64,000 nucleotides of DNA from contig BTPP01000001.1 of the NCBI GenBank assembly GCA_037102815.1, positions 3,001,001-3,065,000 on the forward strand, in the 5' to 3' direction. The stretch is from Neurospora intermedia (lineage: Eukaryota; Ascomycota; Sordariomycetes; Sordariales; Sordariaceae). The notes beneath the pieces are model-generated. The model saw nothing but the letters and a program-made list of their open reading frames with translations, was not told the DNA's origin and did not search any database. Each line of letters starts with the position of its first letter. Position 1 is the stretch's first letter. Made by a program: the position numbers and the translations under genes. Below, piece after piece: positions 22,901 to 34,000 of this stretch.

Positions 22901-25341
22901 TGCTGATAGGGTGCTGCGTTCTTGTGGTGCCGCTTATCGTGCTCTCGCGTCGACTGGAGGTTCAGGTCCAGTCCCAAGGAGATGGTACGGTTGGGGACAT
23001 CGATTCCTGACATCGATTCTGGGCACCACGGCAGCAAGCAGTGTGCAAGAGGACTGGACAGGAATTGAACGAGAAGGGTTGTTCCTCGATCCGATCATCC
23101 GTGCGGGTGCGAAAATCCCCTCTCCTCTCACAAGAGTTTGCGGGTTCACCCTTGTGTGGTGGTGATGGACCAATGGTTTTGCGCTTCACGCCGCTGGTGG
23201 GCGCGGAGCGATGCAACGTAGCAAGGAAGGTCAGCTGGGCGAATGACAGGAGTGCATGAGCAGCCCGTTTGGGTCAAGACCGGGAAAGAAGGGTGAAATT
23301 ACCAATATTAGCCCAGGGTTAGCTAGGGGAGTGGCTCAGGGTTATAGCGGTCGCACGACGACTTTATCCCCAGAGTCGGCAGGTGCCTGCCTCATTGTCA
23401 ACGAAGCCCGCTGCCCCCCCCTTGATCTTTGCTACCCAACCGCCCGGAGCAAAGTGTCAGATTTTTCTAGCGCAGGCTCGAGACTGACATCCTTTGGTGG
23501 ACTGCCCAGAATGATGCGACCAAGGAGGCCCGCTACCATTCAGTTGCTATCAACAGGGCAGATGAAGAACCACCACCACCACCACCTCAAGCCCAAACCC
23601 ATCATCTCCCAAGTTGACGAATCGATGGTCCTCGAGGACGATGCAGTGACGGTAGCCGTTTGGTAGGTGGGCGGGATTTGACACCGTGTGTCTGGGACGC
23701 CCCACGCTCCCGTTGTTCCCACGCCGGGTCGCCCACCGAAAAGATCAGGATGCTGACAGTGCGAAGTAACGCGAGGGCAGCCAGTCATTGGGCGAGCTGG
23801 TCCCCGACGGCTTGGTTCACCCGCAAAGGAGCCGGCTCCAGCACAAGAGTCGAGTCGCGCAACAGCGTGTTCCGTGACAAGAATCTGGCATTTGACTGGC
23901 ATTTGCGGAGGGAGGGTGGAGTCGACAATGAGTGGCCACCCAGCACGGCGGCAGCCAGATGGATGGATGGGGTCCCTGACCCTCGTGCAGTCTCCACCAC
24001 AGCCAACCACAAGGCGAACCAGCTTTCCAAGACACGGTCCCAGTCCAAGGGAACGGGGGGGGAGCCCAAGGAGAGTCGAACGGGGCAGACTCTCGACGAG
24101 CTAGCGAGGGACGGGACCGGGAACTGGGTCTCTGGGAATTCATCATCATTTCAACACGCTCATATCCAAATGTCCATTTCCATCATCACGCTTCGGTCGC
24201 TTGTCATTGAAGAATCGCCTTGTCAACAAGTCATCACACATTAGTCGATTATGGTACATAGTCCGTGGACAGTTCGTGGACATCTTGTGTAGTGTAAAAG
24301 CCAGGGTCGAGGAAATCAGGCGGTCGTCGTTAGCCAGCCAGTCGGACTGTGGTGCCGCTAAATCCAGAGACGAGATACAAGTCCAGTGAGCGGGTGTGAT
24401 GTGGGTGGTGGATGATAGCCAGCTGCATGCAGGATCCAACCTTTTTCTGAACCCGACAGGCCGTGACACTTTTACAGATGCAGCTAGAGCCTTTTTCAAA
24501 ACCTGGCTTGATTTGATGTTGGATGAATGACTGACTGACTGGCTTTTGTGACGGATGCCCTTTTTGTCCTTTCCTTCTTCCTCGTTTCCCTCTCCCCTCC
24601 CCGTCCGTCCGTCCAGGTTGTTCCTCCTTTTTTTCCCATTTCCCAAGCAAAACCTGACATGCGGAACACCACATACAACGAAACGTCAATCAATCAATCA
24701 ATTCCCGGTGCCACCCCCAACACGCCGGCACCTAACACATCGACACTGCATAGTAGTGTACCAAGACGTGCCCTGTTGCCATTTGCAGCTTTTCGATTGG
24801 CGCTTGGGGCCAGTTCCTGCTTGGGTCTACTGGCTCCTCACTGAGTGGCCAACTGCCCGCTGGGTCTACACTAACGGCCGACATTGTCCCATCGCTACCG
24901 ACAACTCGGATTTGTCCCGGCGCTTTGGCTCAGGTCCAGAGGAGAGGTCCTTCCTTACCTCCATACCTCCATTCTCCTCAACAAAGCTCCACGCAAATCA
25001 AACTGGGGAAAACTCCCGGTCGGGTCTCTATCTATCTACCTACCTACCCACTTACCTATCTACCTACCTCTACCTACACACATGTCTCGATAGCAAAGAC
25101 ATTTAGACCCATTTGCCCTCTTACAAACAAACATACACCGACACAGCACACAACACAAGTACCAGCTCCCGTCCGTCTACTGTTTCACTGCCCATTGACA
25201 GTACCGGCCGGGCGACTCGACCTTTAGTCTAGTTCTTTTGCTTGCGACGAGACCCGACATCTCGCCACTCCAACCCATCCAGCTGGGTCGGAGACGGACG
25301 CCGACACCAAGCTTCCCATCCAACACAATATTCGACAAACC
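19940..25341. other. 5.4-kb gene-poor region upstream of the Gln/Ser-rich gene
   Basis: I find no frame with Neurospora coding bias here. Several frames of 80-190 codons (20712-20936, 23256-23666, 23660-24244, 24555-25106 on +; 24146-24646 on -) have mixed codon use and no family resemblance. The right end (24550-25340) is pyrimidine-rich with a CTAC repeat and is probably the leader of the gene at 25342. The region may hold unannotated noncoding transcripts or long-range control sequence, neither of which can be read from sequence alone. Confidence 0.5.
25027..25077. repeat. imperfect (CTAC)n/(CTAT)n repeat
   Basis: About 50 bp of CTAC, CTAT and CTTAC units lie in the probable leader of the gene starting at 25342. 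Confidence 0.75.
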
Positions 25342-26751
25342 ATGTTTGATCCCAATTACTCGATGGAGGATCAAGGGCAGCCAGCTGCCGCTGAGCAGCC
25401 GGCTAACACACGCGATGATGATAATCACACAGCCCCCGATGTTGATGACTTCCTTCTAGATGGAATCCCAATCGGCCATCATGTGAGGATGCAAGAGCAA
25501 TTACGCAACCAGCAACGCAACTATGTACGGCGTCACCACGTTGCACGGCGACGACAGCGACCGCCGTCGCACCACAAGGTTCAGAAACGGCCTTCATTAA
25601 CCTCGACCCCATCGACATCGTGGTCTACGACAAGCGCGGCAAGAACAACATCAGCGACGTCAACAGCTTCAGCACCTGCATCCACATCCGCATCCGCATC
25701 CACAGCAGCTTCAGTGCCTTCGTTCCAACCTTCGCTGCTAGCGACAGAACCGGCTCCACAATCCGCATTTCCATCTGCTCGGCATGTCGTCGACAAGCTG
25801 GCACACGAGCTCAGCGTCCAAAACCTGCAACGGGAGGCTCTTCAACTGGAGGCCAAATCCCTTGTGCAACAGCAACAGCAGCAACAATTGTCCCAGGAGC
25901 AGGAGCAGCAGCAGCAGGAGCCCTTGTCACCGCCGACTGCCATGTCGCTGGTACCCGATCCCGCTACCACCACTCCTGCCGATCATCAATCCTGGGCGGG
26001 AATCGGCAGCCTTGAGGTGGATGACGGGATTGAAATGGATGATGCATTCGAACTCCAAGACGCGAACCTTCAATCTCTACTTCCTCCTTCCTTTCGCAAG
26101 AATGATTACTCTTCCAGTGCCAGATCCTCGATACCAAATGCGTCGTCATCATCATCATCAGGAAACACCCTGGAGAGTAGGCGACAGCGACCCGAAAAGA
26201 GGCAATCAGAACATAAAGCCCATACACAATCGCGGAGCATTCAGGCCCTGGTGGAGGAAATGGTCGAAACTGGTACCCAGTGTAACGTTAAAAGTGCTCC
26301 ACTTCCAGCGCCATCAGCACCCGTTCTATCCAAACTAGACGACTTGAACGTCGACCACGGTTTTGATTTTGCATCAATGGAGTTGGAGGTCGACGAGCGC
26401 TACCGTGACGGAACCGTTGATGTATTGGAGGAAGAACGGGCACTGCTCGAGTCGATACAAGTACGGCGCGCCGGTAGTGGGTCGGCGGGTATCCGGAAAC
26501 ACATGGTCGAGGGGAGTCTCCCTCTCCATTACCAGTTGTCGGCCGAGGCAGCCATGCGATGCGCAACCGTGGTACGGAGTCGGCCCCGAATGCGCAGGCG
26601 GAAAGAGCACGGAACAGGCAGTGTGACCTCGTCGGTTGCGTACTCGACCAACTCGTCTCCCATGGCACAGCCTGTACAACCCTCGGAACAACTGCCATCA
26701 TCACGATACGTGCCAGCGATACCATCATCGTCTTATCGCACGCCGCCATGA
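25342..26751 (+). CDS. disordered Gln/Ser/Thr-rich protein, unknown function
   Basis: A single exon encodes 469 residues. After an acidic N terminus (DDDNHTAPDVDDFLLDGIPI) comes a basic helical stretch, MQEQLRNQQRNYVRRHHVAR, then a long Ser/Thr/Ala-rich part and a Gln-rich segment (about residues 175-195). Two acidic pieces follow (IGSLEVDDGIEMDDAFEL, and DFASMELEVDERYRDG with VLEEERALLESIQVRR), and a basic RSRPRMRRRKEHG near the end. I recognise no domain. The composition (acidic patches, Gln-rich region, basic patches) is compatible with a transcription-associated protein, but that is inference only. It lies 1.4 kb upstream of wet-1 on the same strand and has an unusually long upstream region. 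Confidence 0.72.
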   Translation: MFDPNYSMEDQGQPAAAEQPANTRDDDNHTAPDVDDFLLDGIPIGHHVRMQEQLRNQQRNYVRRHHVARRRQRPPSHHKVQKRPSLTSTPSTSWSTTSAARTTSATSTASAPASTSASASTAASVPSFQPSLLATEPAPQSAFPSARHVVDKLAHELSVQNLQREALQLEAKSLVQQQQQQQLSQEQEQQQQEPLSPPTAMSLVPDPATTTPADHQSWAGIGSLEVDDGIEMDDAFELQDANLQSLLPPSFRKNDYSSSARSSIPNASSSSSSGNTLESRRQRPEKRQSEHKAHTQSRSIQALVEEMVETGTQCNVKSAPLPAPSAPVLSKLDDLNVDHGFDFASMELEVDERYRDGTVDVLEEERALLESIQVRRAGSGSAGIRKHMVEGSLPLHYQLSAEAAMRCATVVRSRPRMRRRKEHGTGSVTSSVAYSTNSSPMAQPVQPSEQLPSSRYVPAIPSSSYRTPP

Positions 26752-28192
26752 TGGCTATAGGCGTACATATTGATTACTGTAAGGGCGTGAGAGATTTCTA
26801 TTGTTTATACCCCAATTCTACGAACGCATGGGTCAAGTTTGGAGTCAAATTTTTTGGAGCATTTCAAGGAGTTTATCTGGGATCCCATTCTTCAATGTCA
26901 GGCACACTGCAGGACGAACATGAAAGCGGGAACCATTTTCATGCTTTTCAATAACGATGTGGAATTCAGGATCGTGCAGCTACGAGGGTATTGATGGGTT
27001 TGGTCAAGGGTATGCGACATTCATTAAAATTGACTGGGGGGATTGGGACGGTCATTTTGGTCGGGGTTCGGCACCCTGGGACGCAAAAGCTTTCCTGAAT
27101 AACATACCGTCATTATACATAACGGCTCGAGCATGGCAGTCGACTTTATTTTAGGGGAATTTCGTTGAAGAACAAGGGGTATCTATGTGCATGAAATGCT
27201 CCAGATTGGGGACATAACGGGATTGTTTCGTACAATTGTCAGACGGGCGCTCACAGCCTCTATTCCTTTGTCGATAGACGGGTACAAATAGGTAGCTCAT
27301 CCCTTGGGGTGCATCGATAAATGACAAGTGATGACACACCGTCCCGTAGTTCGGGGGCCCATGTGACAAAACAAACTTGGTGTGCGCCTTTTCCTCCCTG
27401 TATTGGGATAGGACCCTGCTGACGACTAGGCATGATCGGTGGCAGTACACTTGCGCGCAAGAGGCTCTCTCTCATCGCTGTTGCCGATGACAACCTCAAT
27501 CAGCACAGTATAAACAGGGAGGATCGGGGAAGGAACACAACCATGTTGCTATTTGTACAAGGAACGACAATGCTTTACCCTGTCTCAGTCTACCTACACC
27601 CAACGGTACATTCCAGACCTCGGTGTGGGGCGGTGCTCTTTGTATCAAGGCGAGCTAGAAGGACGTCGCCCTCTGGACTCCCTCGACTCTGCTGAAAGTT
27701 TGACAAAGAAAGGGATTCGTTTTCTTTATGATCCTGGTGTGTTTGCCCCGAGCTCCCTCCTAGCTATACCATGTCATCGAAGAATCGTGCCCACCATGTC
27801 CTCTTCGGTAAGATCTCAAGAGGAATTGGAATGGATCGCACCAGCATTCCTCGCCCCTGCGAGCTCGCATACAAATGTCTAGCACATGCCTCTCACTCTT
27901 CAATCTTACATGAATTTTGGCTTCATATTTTCTCGTTGCCGGGGCAAACTGGTTTTGTTGACTTTTCGGCCAGTGCAGACATCTCCTTATGCTTCCTGCC
28001 TCCCAGTCAACAACTTCTTCGCCATGGTTTGCATCGGCAGCATAACAAAAACATCCCGTCACCAACAAGGCTATTATCAAACACACCGCCCATATTCAGT
28101 TGGAACACAATATAGCAGCATACAACTAAGCTTCATATGAGCCAACCCTATAGCAGCAACAGCAACAGCAGTAGCAGCAGCACCCACCAACA
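26752..28192. promoter_or_regulatory. upstream region and leader of wet-1
   Basis: This is 1.44 kb between two same-strand genes. It holds the 3' end of the Gln/Ser-rich gene and the promoter and leader of wet-1. CAG/CAA-like repeats (28150-28180) lie just before the wet-1 start. A 109-codon frame at 27553-27882 may be an upstream ORF of the leader if transcription starts early. No separate gene is supported. Confidence 0.5.
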
Positions 28193-31057
28193 ATGGCTAG
28201 CGTCCAAGGGATGTCCTTCGCGGTTGGCGATTTACCCCTCGGCGAGAACAAAGGAGGCGACAACGCCTTCTGTTGGCAGGACGCAGTGACGGACGACGTG
28301 GGATCGGCAGATTTCTTTGACCAGTTTGTGGTGCTGGACGACCATGGCCCGGACCATTCACCCTCTCCACCTTTTACGGGTGAAGAAGGAGGAGCAGAAG
28401 GAGGAGGCGACGGGAGATTTGAGAACATGTGCCGAGAAGATCACGAATCTTCCTTGTCGCCACCTCTCACCTCACTGAGCTGCCCTCCTTTTGATCACCA
28501 TCGCTCTGCCGAGCCATCGTTAGGCGTAGGGGACCACGGCCGAGCGAGTAGCGCTGCCAATAATTCGGCTTTTGGACGTCTCGGTCGCTTTTCTTCCGCC
28601 AATTTCCCACTGCAGCACCGTCAAGTCCGAGCAGGATCGCACGTTGACCTCAGCAACATGGATTGTCAGTACAGTCAACAACACCAACTCCTTATAGCCG
28701 GACAAAAAGAACTTTCTTCCATCCTCGGTACCAGTTACCAGGAAGGTCCGGGCTCCGGTGGTTCCATCTCCGACTCGGAGCTGCGGAGACTCGAGGGTTT
28801 GACGGTGAACGGGAGTAGCTCACCACGCATACATCCTCCACCATCGTCTGCATCGGTCCCTCCTTCGCCACACCTTCAGCCTGGGTCAGCCTCGACCAGC
28901 CCGCGCAAGTCTCGGCTGGAGGCTTTTTACACAAAACTCAGACACAAGGCGGCTAATCTACATAGCAACAAGCAAAAACAGCATCCTGCCACAACAGCAG
29001 TGCCAGCAGTAACTTCATCAACACCCTCCACTATGGGCACGTCACCGAACAAGATGACGGCTCGTCCAAGGCCACACAACCTCAGTCTTGTAAGACCGGA
29101 GATGCCGCTGTCCCCACCGTTGACAGGACAGATGGCTTCTGAGCAAAACAATAACAACGACAGCAGCCATGCGCACCTGTTCAACACGAACTTTATAGAC
29201 GATCCGTTCATGGACATCTCTTCTAACCTGTCCCTACCGATGCACACTCCAATTCAGACACCTCATCAGCAACACCAGAGTATCCCGGCCTCCGTCACCA
29301 CCGCCGCTGATAATTCGTGGCAATTCAGCGTCAGTGGACCACCACCGACTACGCCTGCTAACCCATCAACTTTACACGCCGTCGGTGGTGTATCGTCTTC
29401 AGCCTGCGAACTGCACCCCCTCTACGCCAGCACCCTCAATGACAGCAACTGGTGGGATCAAGCCGTAGAAGATGCCATGGATACCGATCCTGACCCATCG
29501 TCCTCCTCCTTCCACATGGATACCAATACCTCCAACACCCGCGAGGCTACATTGAACTTACAAATGGCTCTCCAGCAGCTTCACGACCAGGGAGGCCTCG
29601 ATGACCACCATTTCGGACTAGACGCAGCAGGGCTCGCGCTTCACATGCAACAACCTACTACGTCTCGAGTTTCTGGTGGAAGTTTACTGCATCACAACCA
29701 ACAGCAGCAGCAACAACCAAACCAATCTCAAGCGCAAACTCAAGCATACGCAGCCGCTCAGCTCATGCTAGCACAACAGCAATATATTTCCAACGGCGGT
29801 GGAAATCCCGACGGCCTGCCTTCGCAGTCCTCCTCGTCAACCAGTACGACCACTGCCGCTGGCGGCGGCGGCAGGTCCCGAAGACCTAAACCCCGCGCTC
29901 CCAGCTCGGGCGCTTCGCGACTTCCCTCCTACCAGACCTCCCCGCGCAAGGTTCGCGCCGTCAGCCGCTCATCGCGGGAATCGAGTCCTACCAGGGGCGG
30001 TCAACAGCCCAACTCGGGCAGCTTGGCAGTGGCAGGTGCAGATTCGGCCAGCGGCAGCGGCCGTCAACGCCTCCATCGCCGGAGTGCTTCGATGCAAAAC
30101 ATCAACCACCATTCCACAACAACAGCGAGCAGTGCTGCTGGAGTAGGATTGGGACTCATGTCCCCTGCCGCAGTTCGCAAGCGCAAGTCCTTTACCGGTC
30201 GAGGACACGCTTCATCAGCTTCCATGTCCGGATCGAGACTGTCGCACGCCGCGTCGCATGGAGACCTGGGGGCTTCAGCGAGTGCGTTTGCTGCGGCTAT
30301 TGGCGCTAGTGGACACCGGGTTGTTCCTGAGGGTTCTGGTACCGGAGGAAGCAGCCGTAGTAGGGGTTTGACCAGCTCGGCATCTACCTCTTCGCTACCC
30401 AGCAACAGCTCTGCTGGACGGTTTACACCACTGAACGGCATGAACATAAACATGAACATGAACGGCATGAACGGTGGCGGCTTCCATCCTCACCATCACA
30501 GGGGGGTTATGGGATACCCGCCAATGCCACCTTTGCCTGCCCACCTCCAGGCCCACCACCACGGCCCAGGGGCATCATCGCTTTCTCCTCCTTCTCACCA
30601 CCACCCCTCCAAATCTTTCTCTTTGCACCCATCTTCTTCTTCTTCTTCTCGACACTCCCCTTCTAAATCCAAACCTCGCTCCTCCTCCCACAGCAAAGTC
30701 TCTTCCCCCTCCTCCTCTGGCGGCGGTAGCGGTAGCGGTAGCGGTGGTGGTAGCGGAGGAGGAGGAATAGGTTTCGTCAACTTCACCCCCTTGGACCACC
30801 ACACTCTGATGTCGGGCGTCGCTCCCTCGGGATCTTCGAAAACCAAAGCACGCAGGGAAAGAGAGGCGGCGGAGCAGAGAAGAAAGTTATCCGAGGCCAT
30901 GGTCAAGGTTGTTGAGGCTGCCGGGGGAGATGTCAGGAAGCTGGGGGAGCTGGGGGAGTTGCATGTTGGGGACATGGAGTTGCCGGTGGGGTTGGGGGAG
31001 TTTCATCAAGAAGTTGCTGCTAATGGGCAGGGCTCATCAGGAAGAAACTTTCTTTAG
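28193..31057 (+). CDS. wet-1: conidial development regulator WetA orthologue
   Basis: A single exon encodes 954 residues. Two conserved WetA blocks are present. The first is at about residues 235-257, SPRKSRLEAFYTKLRHKAAN. The second is the C-terminal block at about 860-920, GFVNFTPLDHHTLMSGVAPS followed by GSSKTKARREREAAEQRRKL and EAAGGDVRKL. A short NWWDQAVEDAMD motif near 420 is also typical. In Aspergillus, WetA acts late in conidiation on spore-wall maturation and metabolic remodelling; the Neurospora gene is wet-1. This copy is much longer than A. nidulans WetA (about 555 residues) because of Gln-, Ser-, His- and Gly-rich stretches between the blocks. The nuclear location is inferred from the basic KTKARRERE region. 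Confidence 0.93.
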   Translation: MASVQGMSFAVGDLPLGENKGGDNAFCWQDAVTDDVGSADFFDQFVVLDDHGPDHSPSPPFTGEEGGAEGGGDGRFENMCREDHESSLSPPLTSLSCPPFDHHRSAEPSLGVGDHGRASSAANNSAFGRLGRFSSANFPLQHRQVRAGSHVDLSNMDCQYSQQHQLLIAGQKELSSILGTSYQEGPGSGGSISDSELRRLEGLTVNGSSSPRIHPPPSSASVPPSPHLQPGSASTSPRKSRLEAFYTKLRHKAANLHSNKQKQHPATTAVPAVTSSTPSTMGTSPNKMTARPRPHNLSLVRPEMPLSPPLTGQMASEQNNNNDSSHAHLFNTNFIDDPFMDISSNLSLPMHTPIQTPHQQHQSIPASVTTAADNSWQFSVSGPPPTTPANPSTLHAVGGVSSSACELHPLYASTLNDSNWWDQAVEDAMDTDPDPSSSSFHMDTNTSNTREATLNLQMALQQLHDQGGLDDHHFGLDAAGLALHMQQPTTSRVSGGSLLHHNQQQQQQPNQSQAQTQAYAAAQLMLAQQQYISNGGGNPDGLPSQSSSSTSTTTAAGGGGRSRRPKPRAPSSGASRLPSYQTSPRKVRAVSRSSRESSPTRGGQQPNSGSLAVAGADSASGSGRQRLHRRSASMQNINHHSTTTASSAAGVGLGLMSPAAVRKRKSFTGRGHASSASMSGSRLSHAASHGDLGASASAFAAAIGASGHRVVPEGSGTGGSSRSRGLTSSASTSSLPSNSSAGRFTPLNGMNINMNMNGMNGGGFHPHHHRGVMGYPPMPPLPAHLQAHHHGPGASSLSPPSHHHPSKSFSLHPSSSSSSRHSPSKSKPRSSSHSKVSSPSSSGGGSGSGSGGGSGGGGIGFVNFTPLDHHTLMSGVAPSGSSKTKARREREAAEQRRKLSEAMVKVVEAAGGDVRKLGELGELHVGDMELPVGLGEFHQEVAANGQGSSGRNFL

Positions 31058-34000
31058 GGAGGCGATGACGAGGTATGGGAATGGGGATTAGAGAGGTTTT
31101 AGTCAAAAATGGAGAAGGGGGATCAGGGTTTTATTCTAGGGGCTTAAAATGGGGAGAGGATGATGAGTTGGAGAGAGGGCTGTAGAGATGTTGTTTTTTG
31201 GTGTGTGAGAAGCTTGTATTGCATGACGATGTTGATGAGTTAGTTGATGGCCCCCGTGATGCTCCGAGTGAGTTAAGCAAAGGGACATGATTGAGATGAG
31301 ACGATGCGATGCGATGCGATGATGCTGTGATGGGTATTGAGTACCTACCTCTTTTCCATTCGTTTGAAAGCTTCTTCTATTATTACCTACAAGTTTGTCA
31401 TTTGTTTTCCTTGTCCCCTTCGTTTTGGAAAAAAAAGGTACTGGGAATTAGTCTTTTTCTCTGCTTGTATGCCCAATAATTGATCTAATCCAACCTTTGT
31501 TCACTTGTCCTTTTGCAATTTGCTGTATCTCTTTGAGGTGCCATCTTCAGAGGTTCTTGTGAAATTGCTTCGTCTAACTTTGATCTGTTATAGCCATCGA
31601 TCCCTCAGTTGATTTTATTGTTTTTTTCCCCGAGTCAACGTGCTTGTACTACGACGACTGCGGTGGATATGCTTCGAAGAAAAGATAAATCTCAGAGCGA
31701 AGCGAGTCACCTGTTTTGAAAACAGCAGAAGAGACGTCCACACGGACTGGAAAGAGGTGGTATTCTAATTGCTTTGGGAAAAACACGACTTAAGTTGAGT
31801 GAATGGACCATGGCCAAGAGTTACCGTAGACTGATCAAAGTTTGGACAATGGAAGATACTCGCACACTGCGACTTAGTTCACAGCTTCACAATGCCCCAG
31901 TCTCTTTTTTTCTCTTTGTTTTTTCTTCTTTTCTTCCTGGAGAAAAAGAGGAAAAAGTTCATTGCCTACTTCCCGTTTTATAGGTCATTGATACTGACAG
32001 AGTCTAGTTTCTGTAGTAATTGATTGATCCTAGATATTCAGTGTTACCGTGTTTCTTCCATCTTGATATCCCATGCAGCTTGAGCGTTTTTTATTTATGA
32101 AACCGGATCCAAATTCATGATTATCTTCCTCACGTCCGCTGGTCCCGAAGAGTAAGACTGAGGATTGATACGCGGTGACAAATCTCGGTTTCGGCAAACA
32201 ACGTCAAGGTCAACTTCACTCAACATGTCGTGTTCTGTTCCTGTTGGTATAGGCGATCCGTTTCTTATGTCCTGCTAAAGACCGAGCACCGCCTCATGGT
32301 TATCCCGACTTCCGAGATCAAATGCTCAAAAAAAAAGAAAAATGGCAATGGTTGGGGATGGAGGTCATGTAGTTGATTGGCTGTAAATCACGCGCGCGGG
32401 AATATCGTGCAAATTGAGAAAAGTAGACTAGTGGTGGGTCTGGTGGGCAGTGAGTGAGCAGTGGGCAGTGTTGACTTTCTCCTCGTTTCGTTTCCCTGCT
32501 CTTTGTTGTTGATCTACTTCTGGGTTGAGGTTAGAGAGAAAAAAGAGCCGCATGTCCGAGGGGATATCCGTCAGTTTATATCAGTTCGTGATGGTTGTGA
32601 CCTTGAAGTCGGCTTAAAAGTCCGGTATTATGAACCAGGGTTGGCAAGTGCATAACCATGCCAAGCACAGATATTGCAATTCTAGAACATTGTTGTCACG
32701 GTCCGTTTCAACTTTTAAGCTTTTCGCAATCCCTTGATCCGTCTTTCTTGGAACTTGTAACTGGTGTTTGACGGAGGTTTCTTCCTTGCTTTTCCTTTCA
32801 ATCCAAAGGCGGTGAGACCTGCTCAGCACTGAAGAGGCACAATGACGAAACGTCTTGGACACCCACAGCACGAGCAGACACCAATGTTTGATCAGCGTGA
32901 AGATCCGTGGATGGGCTAGGCTTTAAAGGGTGTAAAGTCGATTGGCTGGAGAGAATGGGAGGGGTGATCGGCGAATGTGAAATGACTTTTTGCGATTCAT
33001 GCATCTTGGAAGCAGCTGTCCTTGTTAGGTTAAACCAGCAAATCCATGATATGGACTTTGGAGAAGTCGAAGAATTCTGAGGCATCTCGGGAAACGTCAT
33101 TAAGAAGAATGTCGCAATGATTCCTTTGGTCTTGCAGATAGTCTAGAACGCATGGGAATGCCTGTGGGATTTTACCCCTGGCTGATTAGCCAGTCAGCGA
33201 CGACTCCATGGCGCCTATTTTTGCTGCACGTCAGTCAGATGGAATCTAGTGGTGGGGTTGCAGCTTTGCCGTACCTACTGTACCCGCCCGAACAGCGCGG
33301 GTTCCTTTTGCCAGAGCGAGCCTTCATCTGTCTGTTAGGTTCAGTTTGTGAATTGGATTAATGTTGAAGTTTCTCGACATGTGAAATGAAAGGAGCGAAT
33401 TACTGTGATTGTAGATGAAAAACCAGGCAGTGCAGGATGTAATCACAACTGAGACCCCTTGGCGAAGAGGATAATCCCCGACCCGGATGGCACTTGCACC
33501 AAGGGGAAACTAACTGAAAGGGAAGAAGGGTCTTTACTCCTCACACAACAGCATCCTTCCCAGCCGCGTGTCTTATACACGTAAAGAGACAGACAGTATG
33601 AAAGACGTGCCTATGGAAGACGTCGACCCTCCAATTTTGGACTTTGCCCGCCCCGGCGCCGTGGCCGTTATCCTGTTGCAGCGGAGAACCTTGTTCGTTC
33701 GGTGGAACCCTTTTGCGTGCTCTTTCCGAAACACCAGTGTCCGTAGATTCCGTCGAGTTACGATCCGTGTCTTGGGTTGTGTCAGGAGGTTTTCCCCTTC
33801 ATGGGTTTTCTGGGGGGGAGGGATGGCTTGTCATTGGTCGGCGCCAAAGGGGGCTGTGCAGAGCGTTTGTTACTTGCAGCATTTCGTTGCACTTGAGCAT
33901 TGCATGTAATGTACCTTGTCTCTTCATCTGAACTGGCATTCCCCAAAGCCTGACAGAATGAAGTGCTGAGCAAAGCTGTTTTTTTCTTTGTGTTTGGCTT

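Noticed and set aside
23660-24244. 194-codon plus-strand frame
   Set aside because: Mixed codon use, Trp/Arg/Ser-rich product, no similarity to any family; probably chance.
24146-24646. 166-codon minus-strand frame
   Set aside because: Its N terminus is the complement of a pyrimidine-rich leader, and no domain is visible.
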